A DNA stretch of 31,579 nt, from NCBI GenBank assembly GCA_002167365.1, contig NHCU01000022.1, positions 18,252 through 49,830 on the forward strand. Reading direction: 5' to 3'. The stretch comes from Betaproteobacteria bacterium TMED41. Its GTDB lineage: Bacteria > Pseudomonadota > Gammaproteobacteria > Burkholderiales > Burkholderiaceae_A. Shown piece by piece: positions 16,372 through 23,988 of this stretch (the stretch's first letter is position 1; each line of letters starts with the position of its first letter). Both the position numbers and the translations under genes were made by a program. Under the pieces are notes generated by a model. It was not told the DNA's origin. It saw only the letters and a program-made list of their open reading frames with translations, and did not search any database.

Positions 16372-16583
16372 TCTCCAATTAAGACTTACCTATACTTTTA
16401 ATGATTAGGTTATATGAAATTTTTTAAATAAAGTTACCTTTTCAACAATTTTTAATTAAAACTTGATCCATGTAAAAATTGCTTTTAAAATCAACATTTA
16501 ACGTTGTTTTAAAATAATATCAAACTGCTTCAGTTTTTTTGATACTTTACTAAATTTAAACATTTACATACTTGTTGACTTAA
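16372..16583. promoter_or_regulatory. Divergent intergenic region ugd/rmlB
   Basis: This 212-bp stretch, the longest gene-free one in the window, must carry promoters for the ugd run and the rml operon. It is very A+T-rich, with many TTGnnn and TATA-like hexamers but no well-spaced consensus pair, and a 12-bp A+T palindrome at 16450-16461 of low information. I see no open reading frame, tRNA, terminator hairpin with U-tract, or riboswitch in it. Confidence 0.5.
16373..16376 (-). promoter_or_regulatory. Ribosome-binding site deciding the ugd start
   Basis: GGAG on the minus strand lies at a 7-nt spacing from ATG 16365 and at 1 nt from ATG 16371, so the second ATG is the better start. Confidence 0.6.
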
Positions 16584-17720
16584 TTGATTTTAATAACTGG
16601 TGGTGCTGGTTTTATAGGTTCAAATTTTGTTTTGCATTTGCTGAACAATGAAGCTGTGTCGGAAAAAATTTTAGTTTTAGATAATCTGACTTATGCAGGA
16701 AACATGAGCAATTTGTCAGCTATTTCTAGTAATGCTAATTTTAATTTTGAAAAATGTGATATCAACAATGCTCTTGCTTTAAAAGAAATTATAAGAAGAT
16801 ATAAACCAAGGGCTGTTATTCATTTCGCAGCTGAAAGTCATGTTGATCGGTCTATTAAAGGACCTTCAAAATTCATAGAGACAAATATTACAGGGACTTT
16901 TAATTTACTTGAAGCTTCTTATGAGTATTTTTTAACTCTTGATAATGGAACTAACAACACCAAGAAAAGTGGGGCTCAAATAACAAAAAAACAATTCAGA
17001 TTTTTACATGTAAGTACTGATGAAGTTTATGGAAGTCTTGAACCAAATGAACCGGGTTTTTCTGAAAACCACCCTTACAAACCAAATAGCCCATACGCTG
17101 CATCTAAAGCTAGTAGTGATTTTTTAGTAAGAGCTTGGAATAAAACCTATAACTTACCTACATTAATTTCTAATTGCTCTAATAATTTCGGGCCCTATCA
17201 ATTTCCTGAGAAATTAATACCTTTGGTAATTTTAAATGCTATGGATCACCATGCCATACCTATTTACGGAGATGGTAAGCAAATTCGTGATTGGCTTTAT
17301 GTTGAAGATCATTGTAGAGCTTTATTTTTAATCTTGGATAAAGGTGTAATCGGAGAAACATACAATATTGGTGGTAATTGCGAATTTCAAAACATTGAAC
17401 TGGTAAAAAAAATATGCTTAATTTTGAATGACTTGTTGCCGTTAAAAGATTCAGCAAAAATAACCCAATATCATGAACTTATTCAGTTTATTGATGATAG
17501 ACCAGGTCACGACAAAAGATACGCTGTTGACAATCAAAAACTTAAAAATGCTTTTAGTTGGAAGCCAAGAGAAACTTTGTTTTCTGGATTAAAAAAAACT
17601 GTTCAATGGTACATTGATAATTTAGATTGGGTAAAATCAATAAAAAATAATTCCTATAAGAGTTGGATGAAAGAAAATTACTCAAAAAGTTTCAAAAAAG
17701 GGGAAAATGAATCATCGTAA
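16584..17720 (+). CDS. rmlB: dTDP-glucose 4,6-dehydratase
   Basis: RmlB converts dTDP-glucose to dTDP-4-keto-6-deoxyglucose, the second step to dTDP-L-rhamnose. The 378-aa product has the NAD loop GGAGFIGS, FAAESHVDRSI, the Thr-Asp-Glu catalytic triplet in HVSTDEVYG (145-147), PYAASKASSDF with Tyr171/Lys175, SNNFGPYQFPEKLIP, and IYGDGKQIRDWLYVEDH. The start is TTG 16584, which gives the canonical MILITGGAGFIGSNF; the codon before it is an in-frame TAA, and there is no ATG until residue 41, so a rare start is forced. No clear Shine-Dalgarno sequence is seen. Its end overlaps rmlA by 14 nt. Confidence 0.97.
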   Translation: MILITGGAGFIGSNFVLHLLNNEAVSEKILVLDNLTYAGNMSNLSAISSNANFNFEKCDINNALALKEIIRRYKPRAVIHFAAESHVDRSIKGPSKFIETNITGTFNLLEASYEYFLTLDNGTNNTKKSGAQITKKQFRFLHVSTDEVYGSLEPNEPGFSENHPYKPNSPYAASKASSDFLVRAWNKTYNLPTLISNCSNNFGPYQFPEKLIPLVILNAMDHHAIPIYGDGKQIRDWLYVEDHCRALFLILDKGVIGETYNIGGNCEFQNIELVKKICLILNDLLPLKDSAKITQYHELIQFIDDRPGHDKRYAVDNQKLKNAFSWKPRETLFSGLKKTVQWYIDNLDWVKSIKNNSYKSWMKENYSKSFKKGENESS

Positions 17721-18588
17721 AGGTATCCTTCTTGCTGGAGGTTCAGGAACCAGGCTCTTCCCAACTACATTGGCTTTTTCCAAACAACTTTTACCAGTTT
17801 ATGATAAACCTTTGGTTTATTATCCCCTAAGCATACTAATGTTAGCGGAAATCAGAAATATCCTACTAATTTCAACTCCTCACGATATAGAGCACTTCAG
17901 ATTTCTATTGGGTTCTGGAGAAAAATGGGGAATAGAAATCAGTTATCTTATCCAGGAAAAACCTGAAGGTTTAGCTCAGGCTTTTTTAATTGGTGAAAAG
18001 TTTTTAAAAGATAACCCATCTGCCCTAATTCTTGGAGATAACATTTTTTATGGTCAAGGTATGTCCGATACACTTGTATCTACTTCTCAAGATAGTGATA
18101 ATGCCTGTATATTTTCTTATCAAGTTGACAATCCAAAATCATTTGGAGTTATAGAATTTGATCAAAATCAAAATATATTATCCATAGAGGAAAAACCCCG
18201 TTTTCCAAAATCTAATTTTGCTGTTACCGGTCTGTATTTTTATGACAATGAGGTCTCTGAAAGATGCAAGATTCTAACACCTTCAAATAGAGGAGAGCTT
18301 GAAATAACAGATTTAAATATCAGTTACATGAAGGATGGAAAATTAAAAGCTCGCAAATTTGGTAGAGGTTATGCGTGGTTAGATACAGGTACTCACGACT
18401 CTCTTTTAGAAGCCAGTCAATTCATTAGGACAATTGAAAAAAGACAAGGTTTAAAGATTTCCTGTCCAGAGGAGATTGCATGGAGAAAAGGGTGGATACA
18501 AAATGATGAATTAGCAAAGTTAGCCCAACCTTTAAAAAAAAGTGGATATGGCAAATATTTGCTTAATTTATTAAATAACAAAACTTAA
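17707..18588 (+). CDS. rmlA: Glucose-1-phosphate thymidylyltransferase
   Basis: RmlA joins dTTP and glucose-1-phosphate to dTDP-glucose, the first and feedback-regulated step of dTDP-L-rhamnose synthesis. The 293-aa product shows GGSGTRLFPTT (11-21), the sugar-nucleotidyltransferase signature, then KQLLPVYDKPLVYYPLS, QEKPEGLAQAF, GDNIFYGQG, KPRFPKSNFAVTGLYFYD, GELEITDLN and GYAWLDTGTHDSLLEAS. The length is standard for the family. A purine-rich GGGGAAA tract lies just before its ATG, inside rmlB. Confidence 0.98.
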   Translation: MNHRKGILLAGGSGTRLFPTTLAFSKQLLPVYDKPLVYYPLSILMLAEIRNILLISTPHDIEHFRFLLGSGEKWGIEISYLIQEKPEGLAQAFLIGEKFLKDNPSALILGDNIFYGQGMSDTLVSTSQDSDNACIFSYQVDNPKSFGVIEFDQNQNILSIEEKPRFPKSNFAVTGLYFYDNEVSERCKILTPSNRGELEITDLNISYMKDGKLKARKFGRGYAWLDTGTHDSLLEASQFIRTIEKRQGLKISCPEEIAWRKGWIQNDELAKLAQPLKKSGYGKYLLNLLNNKT

Positions 18589-18590
18589 TC

Positions 18591-19166
18591 ATGAAATGCT
18601 CGAATTTAGGTGTTTTTACTGAAGTAAAAGTCATACAAAATACTATTCACGAGGATAAAAGAGGTTTTTTTTTGGAAGCATTCAATAAAAAAATACTTTT
18701 CAAGTATTTATCTGAAGAAATAAATTTCGTACAAGATAATCATTCAAGATCAAAAAAAGGAGTCATTCGAGGATTACATTTTCAGCGTAATCCTTTTGCA
18801 CAAGCTAAACTCATAAGAGTTACAAAAGGGGCAATTTTAGATGTCGTAGTGGATATAAGATTGACTTCAAAAAACTTTGGTAAATGGGCATCAATCGAAA
18901 TAAATGAAAAAAATGCTTATATGCTTTTCATTCCCGAAGGATTCGCTCATGGATTCTTAACAATTGAAAATAATACTGATGTACTTTACAAAACAAACAA
19001 TTTTTATACTCCAGATAGTGATGGTTCTCTGTTATGGAACGATCCAGACATTGGAATAAATTGGGAATTAAAGAGTTATAAAATAGAAAATCCAATAATT
19101 TCCAAAAAAGACCGAAATGCTTTAAATCTTGGAGAATTGAATGAAAAAAAATTACTGTTTCCTTAA
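18591..19166 (+). CDS. rmlC: dTDP-4-dehydrorhamnose 3,5-epimerase
   Basis: RmlC epimerises dTDP-4-keto-6-deoxyglucose at C3 and C5. The 191-aa cupin has the family elements FVQDNHSRSKKGVIRGLHFQ (catalytic His63), GAILDVVVDIR, IPEGFAHGF (His120) and VLYKTNNFY with the conserved Tyr, followed by DGSLLWNDPDIGINW. It starts 2 nt after the rmlA stop and is 15 nt before rmlD. Length and motifs are ordinary, so the protein is probably functional. Confidence 0.97.
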   Translation: MKCSNLGVFTEVKVIQNTIHEDKRGFFLEAFNKKILFKYLSEEINFVQDNHSRSKKGVIRGLHFQRNPFAQAKLIRVTKGAILDVVVDIRLTSKNFGKWASIEINEKNAYMLFIPEGFAHGFLTIENNTDVLYKTNNFYTPDSDGSLLWNDPDIGINWELKSYKIENPIISKKDRNALNLGELNEKKLLFP

Positions 19167-19181
19167 TTCTGAAATTAACAA

Positions 19182-20090
19182 ATGAATATTTTATTATTGG
19201 GAAAAACCGGACAAGTTGCCCAGTCGTTTCTGAGCATGAAAAAATCCAAGACTCGAATTTTGGCCTTTGATAGAGAAGAAATGCCATTAGATGATAGACA
19301 TAAATTATCAAACAATCTCTCTAATGTGTTGAGAAACAACAGCATTGATTTTTTAATTAATGCTGCAGCATTTACAGATGTAAATGAAGCAGAAGTGAAT
19401 TCTCAGCTAGCTTTTGAAATTAACTCTAATGCACTACTCACGATAACCAGAGAAATTAAAAAAAATTCAAAAAAAAAAACAACACTTATCCACTTTTCGA
19501 CAGACTATATTTTTGATGGAACGGGAAATAAACCGTGGTACCCACATTCAAAACCAAATCCATTAAATGTTTACGGTAAAAGTAAACTCAAAGGCGAAGA
19601 GGCAATTATCCACTCAAATATTCCTGCGCTAATTTTAAGAACTAGCTGGGTTTTCTCCAAAAATGGAACTAACTTTCTTAAAACAGTTCTGAATAAACTA
19701 AAAAAAAATGAGACCTTGAAAATAGTTGATGATCAGTCGGGTTCACCGACATCTTCTGATTTTATTTCAAAATTTTGCTGGCATGTGTTGGAAAATTCTT
19801 TGGAATACAAAAAATTTGGCATTTATCACTTGACTGGAAAAGGAGTTACAACTTGGTATAAATTTGCAAAATTCATAGCCAAAACTGCTCATGAAAAAGG
19901 AGTCTTCGATGTAGATATTTCGAACAATATATTACCAGTAAAAAGTTCGGATTATAGTAGTAAGGTTATTAGACCAAAAAACTCCTACCTAGATTGCCAA
20001 AGCCTAGAAAAAGATTTTAGTTTTCCTAGGACTACTTGGCAGGAACAGACTTCAAAAATTTTAGATCAAATTATTTCTGAAACCAAATAA
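19182..20090 (+). CDS. rmlD: dTDP-4-dehydrorhamnose reductase
   Basis: RmlD carries out the final NAD(P)H-dependent reduction to dTDP-L-rhamnose. The 302-aa short-chain reductase begins MNILLLGKTGQVAQSF, with the GxxGQ nucleotide loop, and continues with INAAAFTDVNEAE, HFSTDYIFDGTG (Thr107-Asp108), the catalytic pair Tyr131-x3-Lys135 in NVYGKSKLKGE, and ILRTSWVFSKNGTNF. The C-terminal SGSPTS and GIYHLTGKG blocks are typical. The gene order B-A-C-D has minimal gaps, so the four are one operon. Its stop is 8 bp from the stop of the convergent FAD-linked oxidase. Confidence 0.97.
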   Translation: MNILLLGKTGQVAQSFLSMKKSKTRILAFDREEMPLDDRHKLSNNLSNVLRNNSIDFLINAAAFTDVNEAEVNSQLAFEINSNALLTITREIKKNSKKKTTLIHFSTDYIFDGTGNKPWYPHSKPNPLNVYGKSKLKGEEAIIHSNIPALILRTSWVFSKNGTNFLKTVLNKLKKNETLKIVDDQSGSPTSSDFISKFCWHVLENSLEYKKFGIYHLTGKGVTTWYKFAKFIAKTAHEKGVFDVDISNNILPVKSSDYSSKVIRPKNSYLDCQSLEKDFSFPRTTWQEQTSKILDQIISETK

Positions 20091-20098
20091 AGATAAAA

Positions 20099-21586
20099 TC
20101 ACAAAACCTTACCCGGGTTCATGATATTTGTAGGATCAAAACTTTTTTTTATTTGCTTCATCATTTTTAGCTCAATTGGAGATTTAAGTCTTGCTGCCTC
20201 TTGTCTTCTCAACTGACCAAGACCATGCTCAGCGCTAATTGAACCATTATAAAAAATAACTTCATCATGTACACATTTTCTTATTTTTTCCTCATTTTCA
20301 ACAAGATACTTTTTTAACATCTCTTCTCTCTGTTGCGCCTCAAGTTTGTCTCCTATATGTTCTGGAGTTGCAATATTAAAATGTAAGTTACCGTCACCAA
20401 GGTGCCCAAAGTTTATTATTCTAACTCCGGGGAATAAGTGGGTAATTTTTTTTGAAATATTTTCAACAAATTCAGGAATTTTAGATATAGGCAAGGAAAT
20501 ATCATTTTTCACCTGTGGTCCATCTTTAGCAGATGCAAATGTAATTGATTCACGCATCAACCAAAACTGCTCTGTTCGTTTTTCAGTGCCCGATTGTACT
20601 CCATCAATCAAAACTTCATTAGTAATACAATCTTGTAAATAATTATGAAAGTTAATGGTGTTATTAAAGTCCTCCACTTGGCTTCCTGTGGAAAATGAAG
20701 AAATTTCTATAAGTATAAAAACGTTTTTTTTATACTTATTTAAAGCGATAGGCATGTTGTCTGGGAAATATTTTTCAACAAGTTTTAAGGAACCCTCTGT
20801 CATGATTTCAAAAGCAGTTAATTGATCATGACTTTTGATTTGCAAATCGCAAAAAAACTCTAAAGTTTTTTTAAGGTCTTTTGCTACCAACAAAGCAGTT
20901 ATTTTATTACTTGGTTTTTGAACTAATGATAAAGTTGCCGCAGTTATAAAACCAAGTGTACCCTCACTTCCAATAAAAATATTTTTTAGGTCATAACCTG
21001 AATTATCTTTTCTTAAAGCGCGAAGTCCGTTCCAGATTTCTCCACTAGGAAGCACCACTTCAAGCCCTAAGCACATTGATCTGGCATTACCATACTTCAA
21101 AACAGCAAGTCCACCAGCATTTGTAGAGAGAAATCCACCAACCGTAGCCCTCTCACGAGCTGTAAAATCTAGTGGAAATAGTAAATTAAGTTTGTTGGCT
21201 TCTTGTTGCAGTTCTTGAAGAGTACAACCAGCTTGTAGTGTTATGGCTCTATTTTGGTAATCAACTGAATAAATTTTTTTCATTCTGCTCAAACAAACAA
21301 CAACTTGGTTCTCGCTAATATCAGGTGTGGCTCCCCCCGACAGTCCAGTATTTCCGCCCTGAGGAACAAGTGTTATTTTCCTTTTAACAGCCAATTCAAC
21401 TATCAATTTGACATCATTTGTTGAACCAGGAAAGCAGACTGCTAAGGGTCTCCCTAAAAATTTTTTCCTCCAATCAATCGAAAACTCCTCTACTGAGTTC
21501 CAACCATCCCTATCTAGAATTTTTAAATTTGGTTTGCCAACTATGCGCTCGCAGTTTATCAAAAAACTGATTTTTGAATTATTCAA
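20099..21586 (-). CDS. FAD-linked 2-hydroxyacid dehydrogenase, D-2-hydroxyglutarate/D-lactate dehydrogenase-like
   Basis: The 495-aa flavoprotein has an N-terminal PCMH-type FAD domain with PQGGNTGLSGG (75-85) and a TVGGFLSTNAGG segment. Its C-terminal FAD-oxidase domain carries the metal-site residues of D-2-hydroxyglutarate dehydrogenase: GHLGDGNLH (His395, His402) and AEHG (Glu453). It ends FDPTNIMNPGKVL, as in this family. It probably oxidises a D-2-hydroxyacid and passes electrons to ETF or quinone; the substrate is not determined. The start is TTG 21586, with no in-frame ATG before the conserved core (the frame stays open into efp, so an earlier start is not excluded). It follows efp by 16 nt. 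D2HGDH-type enzymes use ETF as acceptor in some organisms, which would connect to etfBA elsewhere in the window. Confidence 0.87.
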   Translation of the reverse strand: MNNSKISFLINCERIVGKPNLKILDRDGWNSVEEFSIDWRKKFLGRPLAVCFPGSTNDVKLIVELAVKRKITLVPQGGNTGLSGGATPDISENQVVVCLSRMKKIYSVDYQNRAITLQAGCTLQELQQEANKLNLLFPLDFTARERATVGGFLSTNAGGLAVLKYGNARSMCLGLEVVLPSGEIWNGLRALRKDNSGYDLKNIFIGSEGTLGFITAATLSLVQKPSNKITALLVAKDLKKTLEFFCDLQIKSHDQLTAFEIMTEGSLKLVEKYFPDNMPIALNKYKKNVFILIEISSFSTGSQVEDFNNTINFHNYLQDCITNEVLIDGVQSGTEKRTEQFWLMRESITFASAKDGPQVKNDISLPISKIPEFVENISKKITHLFPGVRIINFGHLGDGNLHFNIATPEHIGDKLEAQQREEMLKKYLVENEEKIRKCVHDEVIFYNGSISAEHGLGQLRRQEAARLKSPIELKMMKQIKKSFDPTNIMNPGKVL

Positions 21587-21602
21587 AATTATCTCGGAAA
21601 AA

Positions 21603-22163
21603 TTATTTGACCCTATTTTTATACTCTGCAGTCCTAGTGTCTATCTCAATTTTATCTCCAATTTCCACAAATGCAGGAACAGAAACTGTAAAACCACTTG
21701 GCTTAATTTTTGCAGATTTCATTACTTTACCAGATGTATCACCCTTGACAGCAGGCTCAGTGTATAGAATCTCTCTAGTAACACTTGAGGGCATCTCTAC
21801 TGATATAGGCTTATCGTCATAGAAAACTAGCTCACAAGTCATATTGTCTTCTAAATAATTTAAAGCGATTCCCATTGATTCTATATCCACCTCGATTTGA
21901 TTAAATTCTACATCCATAAAAACGTAGTGCGGATCAGCATAATATGAAAACATAACCTCTTTTCTTTCTAGAATAAGAGTTTCAAATTTTTCATCCGCCT
22001 TAAAGACATTTTCAGTTGCAGAAGACGTCAACAGATTTTTTAATTTAAGTTTAACAACCGCAGCATTCCTACCAGATGTATTATATTCAGTTTTCATAAC
22101 TACCATTGGATCAGCCCCAACCATAAAAACATTCCCAACTCGCAATTCCTGTGCAGTTTTCAT
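21603..22163 (-). CDS. efp: Elongation factor P, arginine-32 (rhamnosylated) type
   Basis: EF-P relieves ribosome stalling at consecutive prolines. The 186-aa product has the usual three beta-barrel domains. The tip of domain I reads EYNTSGRNAAVVKLKLKNL, with Arg32 at the modified position instead of the Lys34 of Escherichia coli, marking the EarP-dependent class. The SVPAFVEIGDKIEIDTRTAEY C-terminus is canonical. I chose ATG 22163, giving MKTAQELRVGN, because GGAGAGG (22168-22174) stands 4 nt upstream; the frame is open further back into earP but that extension has no homology to the family. It lies 20 nt after earP, and the neighbouring rml operon makes the donor sugar. Confidence 0.97.
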   Translation of the reverse strand: MKTAQELRVGNVFMVGADPMVVMKTEYNTSGRNAAVVKLKLKNLLTSSATENVFKADEKFETLILERKEVMFSYYADPHYVFMDVEFNQIEVDIESMGIALNYLEDNMTCELVFYDDKPISVEMPSSVTREILYTEPAVKGDTSGKVMKSAKIKPSGFTVSVPAFVEIGDKIEIDTRTAEYKNRVK

Positions 22164-22167
22164 AAAA

Positions 22168-22174
22168 CCTCTCC
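22168..22174 (-). promoter_or_regulatory. Strong Shine-Dalgarno of efp
   Basis: GGAGAGG on the minus strand, 4 nt from ATG 22163, is the best ribosome-binding site seen in the window. It decides the efp start and suits a highly expressed translation factor. Confidence 0.75.
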
Positions 22175-22183
22175 AAATTATTG

Positions 22184-23272
22184 TTAACAATCAGCTTTTA
22201 CACACTCCAAAATCGACTGCTCTAGGGATTTTCTTTTTAAAATATTCAGACAGTTAGCGTGAAAAAAATCTTTAAATAAATCAAAACTAGAAGTAAATAC
22301 TCCCCAGTTATAAATCAAACTTTTATTATTTCTCGATGCCACTAATCTTGCAAATTCCCAGTATGAATGAAATTCATTATCTGGAAAAATATTTTTCCAG
22401 CCCTCAAATTTTTTTTTGTGCCCCTCGTTTTTTTCAAAATATGGTTGCCATACAAAAGGAACCTTCCATTGACTAGCTGCGGCATTATGTGCACTTAGAA
22501 AAGAATCCTCTCCTCTAACACAATTAAAATCACATGACTGGAGTGCAGAATCAAAGTCAATCTGATTCATGTCTATCGATTTTGGTCTCCAAACAGCAAT
22601 GCCATCAAATCCTTTTGGTGCCCGAAAGTCAAAATAAATATCATTTGCTTGGTATAAAAAAATACAAATGATAAAAATGGATTCAGGTTTAGAAAGCTTA
22701 TTTTTTTTTATTTTTGTTTCTGAGGAATTTAATATGTATTTTCTAAACTTGTTCCGCGAAGTGTTGCTAACTTTTTTCCAACCACCAGTGATCAAACCTG
22801 CGCTTCGAGAGGTAAATCCTGGTGCCAGCCATACTCTCCTAGCAGATGAAGAATTTACCCAACCATAATTTGAGTAATATTTTAATAATTTATAATCGGG
22901 TGCATAGTGATTCAAAAATGGATTCATTTTTTCTTCGGTAACCAAATAATCTAATATCACCCTTTTTACGCCAGTCAAAAAGTGTATTTTCTTTAAAAAT
23001 TCAATGGGTGGTTCTGCTCGGTAGGCTTCGATAACTAAATCCACATTGCTAGCATCTAATAATGAGTCTCTGTCATAATTATGAATGAATAAATTTTTTG
23101 GTAGGTAATTTCTATTATGGTCATTTACAGCAGACATTTTTTTTATCAAAATAATATCATCACAAAAAATTTCAATTATTTTTACTTTATTCGCTAAGCT
23201 TCTTGCCAACCTTAGACAAAATCCAGCATCTCCGAAATTATCTATTACCTTACAAAAAATCGCGACTTTCAT
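22184..23272 (-). CDS. earP: EF-P arginine rhamnosyltransferase
   Basis: EarP is a GT-B glycosyltransferase that transfers L-rhamnose from dTDP-L-rhamnose to Arg32 of EF-P. The 362-aa product begins with the family signature KVIDNFGDAGFCLRLARSL (catalytic Asp11 and Asp15 region). It contains LDYLVTEEKMNPFL and WLAPGFTSRSAGLI in the middle, and the donor-binding RGEDS (Arg253, Glu255, Asp256) followed by SFLSAHNAAASQWKVPFVWQPYF. The family was formerly annotated DUF2331. Its target efp is 20 nt downstream in the same operon. A perfect TTGACA occurs upstream on the minus strand but has no good -10 partner before the ATG. Confidence 0.95.
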   Translation of the reverse strand: MKVAIFCKVIDNFGDAGFCLRLARSLANKVKIIEIFCDDIILIKKMSAVNDHNRNYLPKNLFIHNYDRDSLLDASNVDLVIEAYRAEPPIEFLKKIHFLTGVKRVILDYLVTEEKMNPFLNHYAPDYKLLKYYSNYGWVNSSSARRVWLAPGFTSRSAGLITGGWKKVSNTSRNKFRKYILNSSETKIKKNKLSKPESIFIICIFLYQANDIYFDFRAPKGFDGIAVWRPKSIDMNQIDFDSALQSCDFNCVRGEDSFLSAHNAAASQWKVPFVWQPYFEKNEGHKKKFEGWKNIFPDNEFHSYWEFARLVASRNNKSLIYNWGVFTSSFDLFKDFFHANCLNILKRKSLEQSILECVKADC

Positions 23273-23337
23273 ATTTAAACTCTTTTTTAATTATCTGGTG
23301 TCAAGTTAACAATTAATATATAAAACAAAAAATTAAC
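23273..23337. promoter_or_regulatory. Divergent intergenic region earP/maf
   Basis: These 65 bp separate the earP and maf ATGs. On the plus strand, TTATCT and TAATAT spaced by 17 bp make a weak sigma70-like pair before maf. On the minus strand a TTGACA box precedes earP, with only poor -10 candidates close to the ATG. Both are guesses from consensus; the stretch contains no other recognisable element. Confidence 0.35.
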
Positions 23338-23979
23338 ATGATCAAAACAATATTTTTGGCCTCTTCCAGCCCAAGAAGAAAAGATTTGTTAAAACAAATT
23401 AGTTTCAATCTAAAAATGCAAGTAAAAATTCTAAGACCTTATCAAGAAATTAACATGGAGAAACTTGAAATTCCAAATTACGATGAGTCTCCAAGTAAAT
23501 ATGTTCGAAGAGTTGCTTTAAAAAAAGCAACTACATCTGCAGAGTGGATGCTGGCAAACAATAAAAAATACCACCTCATTTTAGCTGCAGATACAACTGT
23601 TGCATTCAATAATAAGATTCTTAGTAAGCCTAATACAAAAAAAGAAGCTTTTAATATGTTAAGAATGCTTTCTAATCAATCGCATAAAGTAATGACCTCA
23701 GTTGTCATAGTTCACAACCCAGAAAAAAATATATGTCAAAATAAGCCTAAAATATATCAATTTTGTAAGTGCTCCACAGTCTGGCTGGGACATGTTCACG
23801 AACCGTGGCTTAAAAGTTATGTAGAAAGTGGTGAACCGATGGATAAGTCTGGAGGATACGGTATACAAGGCAAAGGCCAAGAGATCGTAAGAAAAATCAA
23901 TGGTAGCTATTCTGGGATCATGGGGTTACCTTTGTTCGAAACATTAGAAGTCCTACAAAAAATTAAATTGAAAAATTAA
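23338..23979 (+). CDS. maf: Maf-family nucleoside triphosphate pyrophosphatase
   Basis: The 213-aa product belongs to the Maf/HAM1-like pyrophosphatases, which hydrolyse non-canonical or regulatory nucleotides (dTTP/UTP in YhdE-type members). Motifs are ASSSPRRKDLLKQ at the N-terminus, ADTTV near residue 82, DKSGGYGIQGKG near residue 165 and GSYSGIMGLP near the C-terminus. ALA-ADTTV replaces the more common G-D-T-V form, a small difference. It starts at ATG 23338 and precedes pepN by 9 nt. Nucleotide specificity cannot be decided here. Confidence 0.92.
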   Translation: MIKTIFLASSSPRRKDLLKQISFNLKMQVKILRPYQEINMEKLEIPNYDESPSKYVRRVALKKATTSAEWMLANNKKYHLILAADTTVAFNNKILSKPNTKKEAFNMLRMLSNQSHKVMTSVVIVHNPEKNICQNKPKIYQFCKCSTVWLGHVHEPWLKSYVESGEPMDKSGGYGIQGKGQEIVRKINGSYSGIMGLPLFETLEVLQKIKLKN

Positions 23980-23988
23980 TGAATAAAA

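Noticed and set aside
16450..16461. TTTTAATTAAAA palindrome as an operator in the ugd/rmlB gap
   Set aside because: It consists only of A and T in a very A+T-rich stretch, so it is expected by chance.
21574..21822. Plus-strand frames opposite efp and the FAD-linked oxidase
   Set aside because: They are shadows of well-supported minus-strand genes and show no independent motif.
22164..22190. Nine-residue N-terminal extension of efp
   Set aside because: The strong GGAGAGG site is placed for ATG 22163, Arg is at position 32 only from that start, and the extension overlaps the earP stop.
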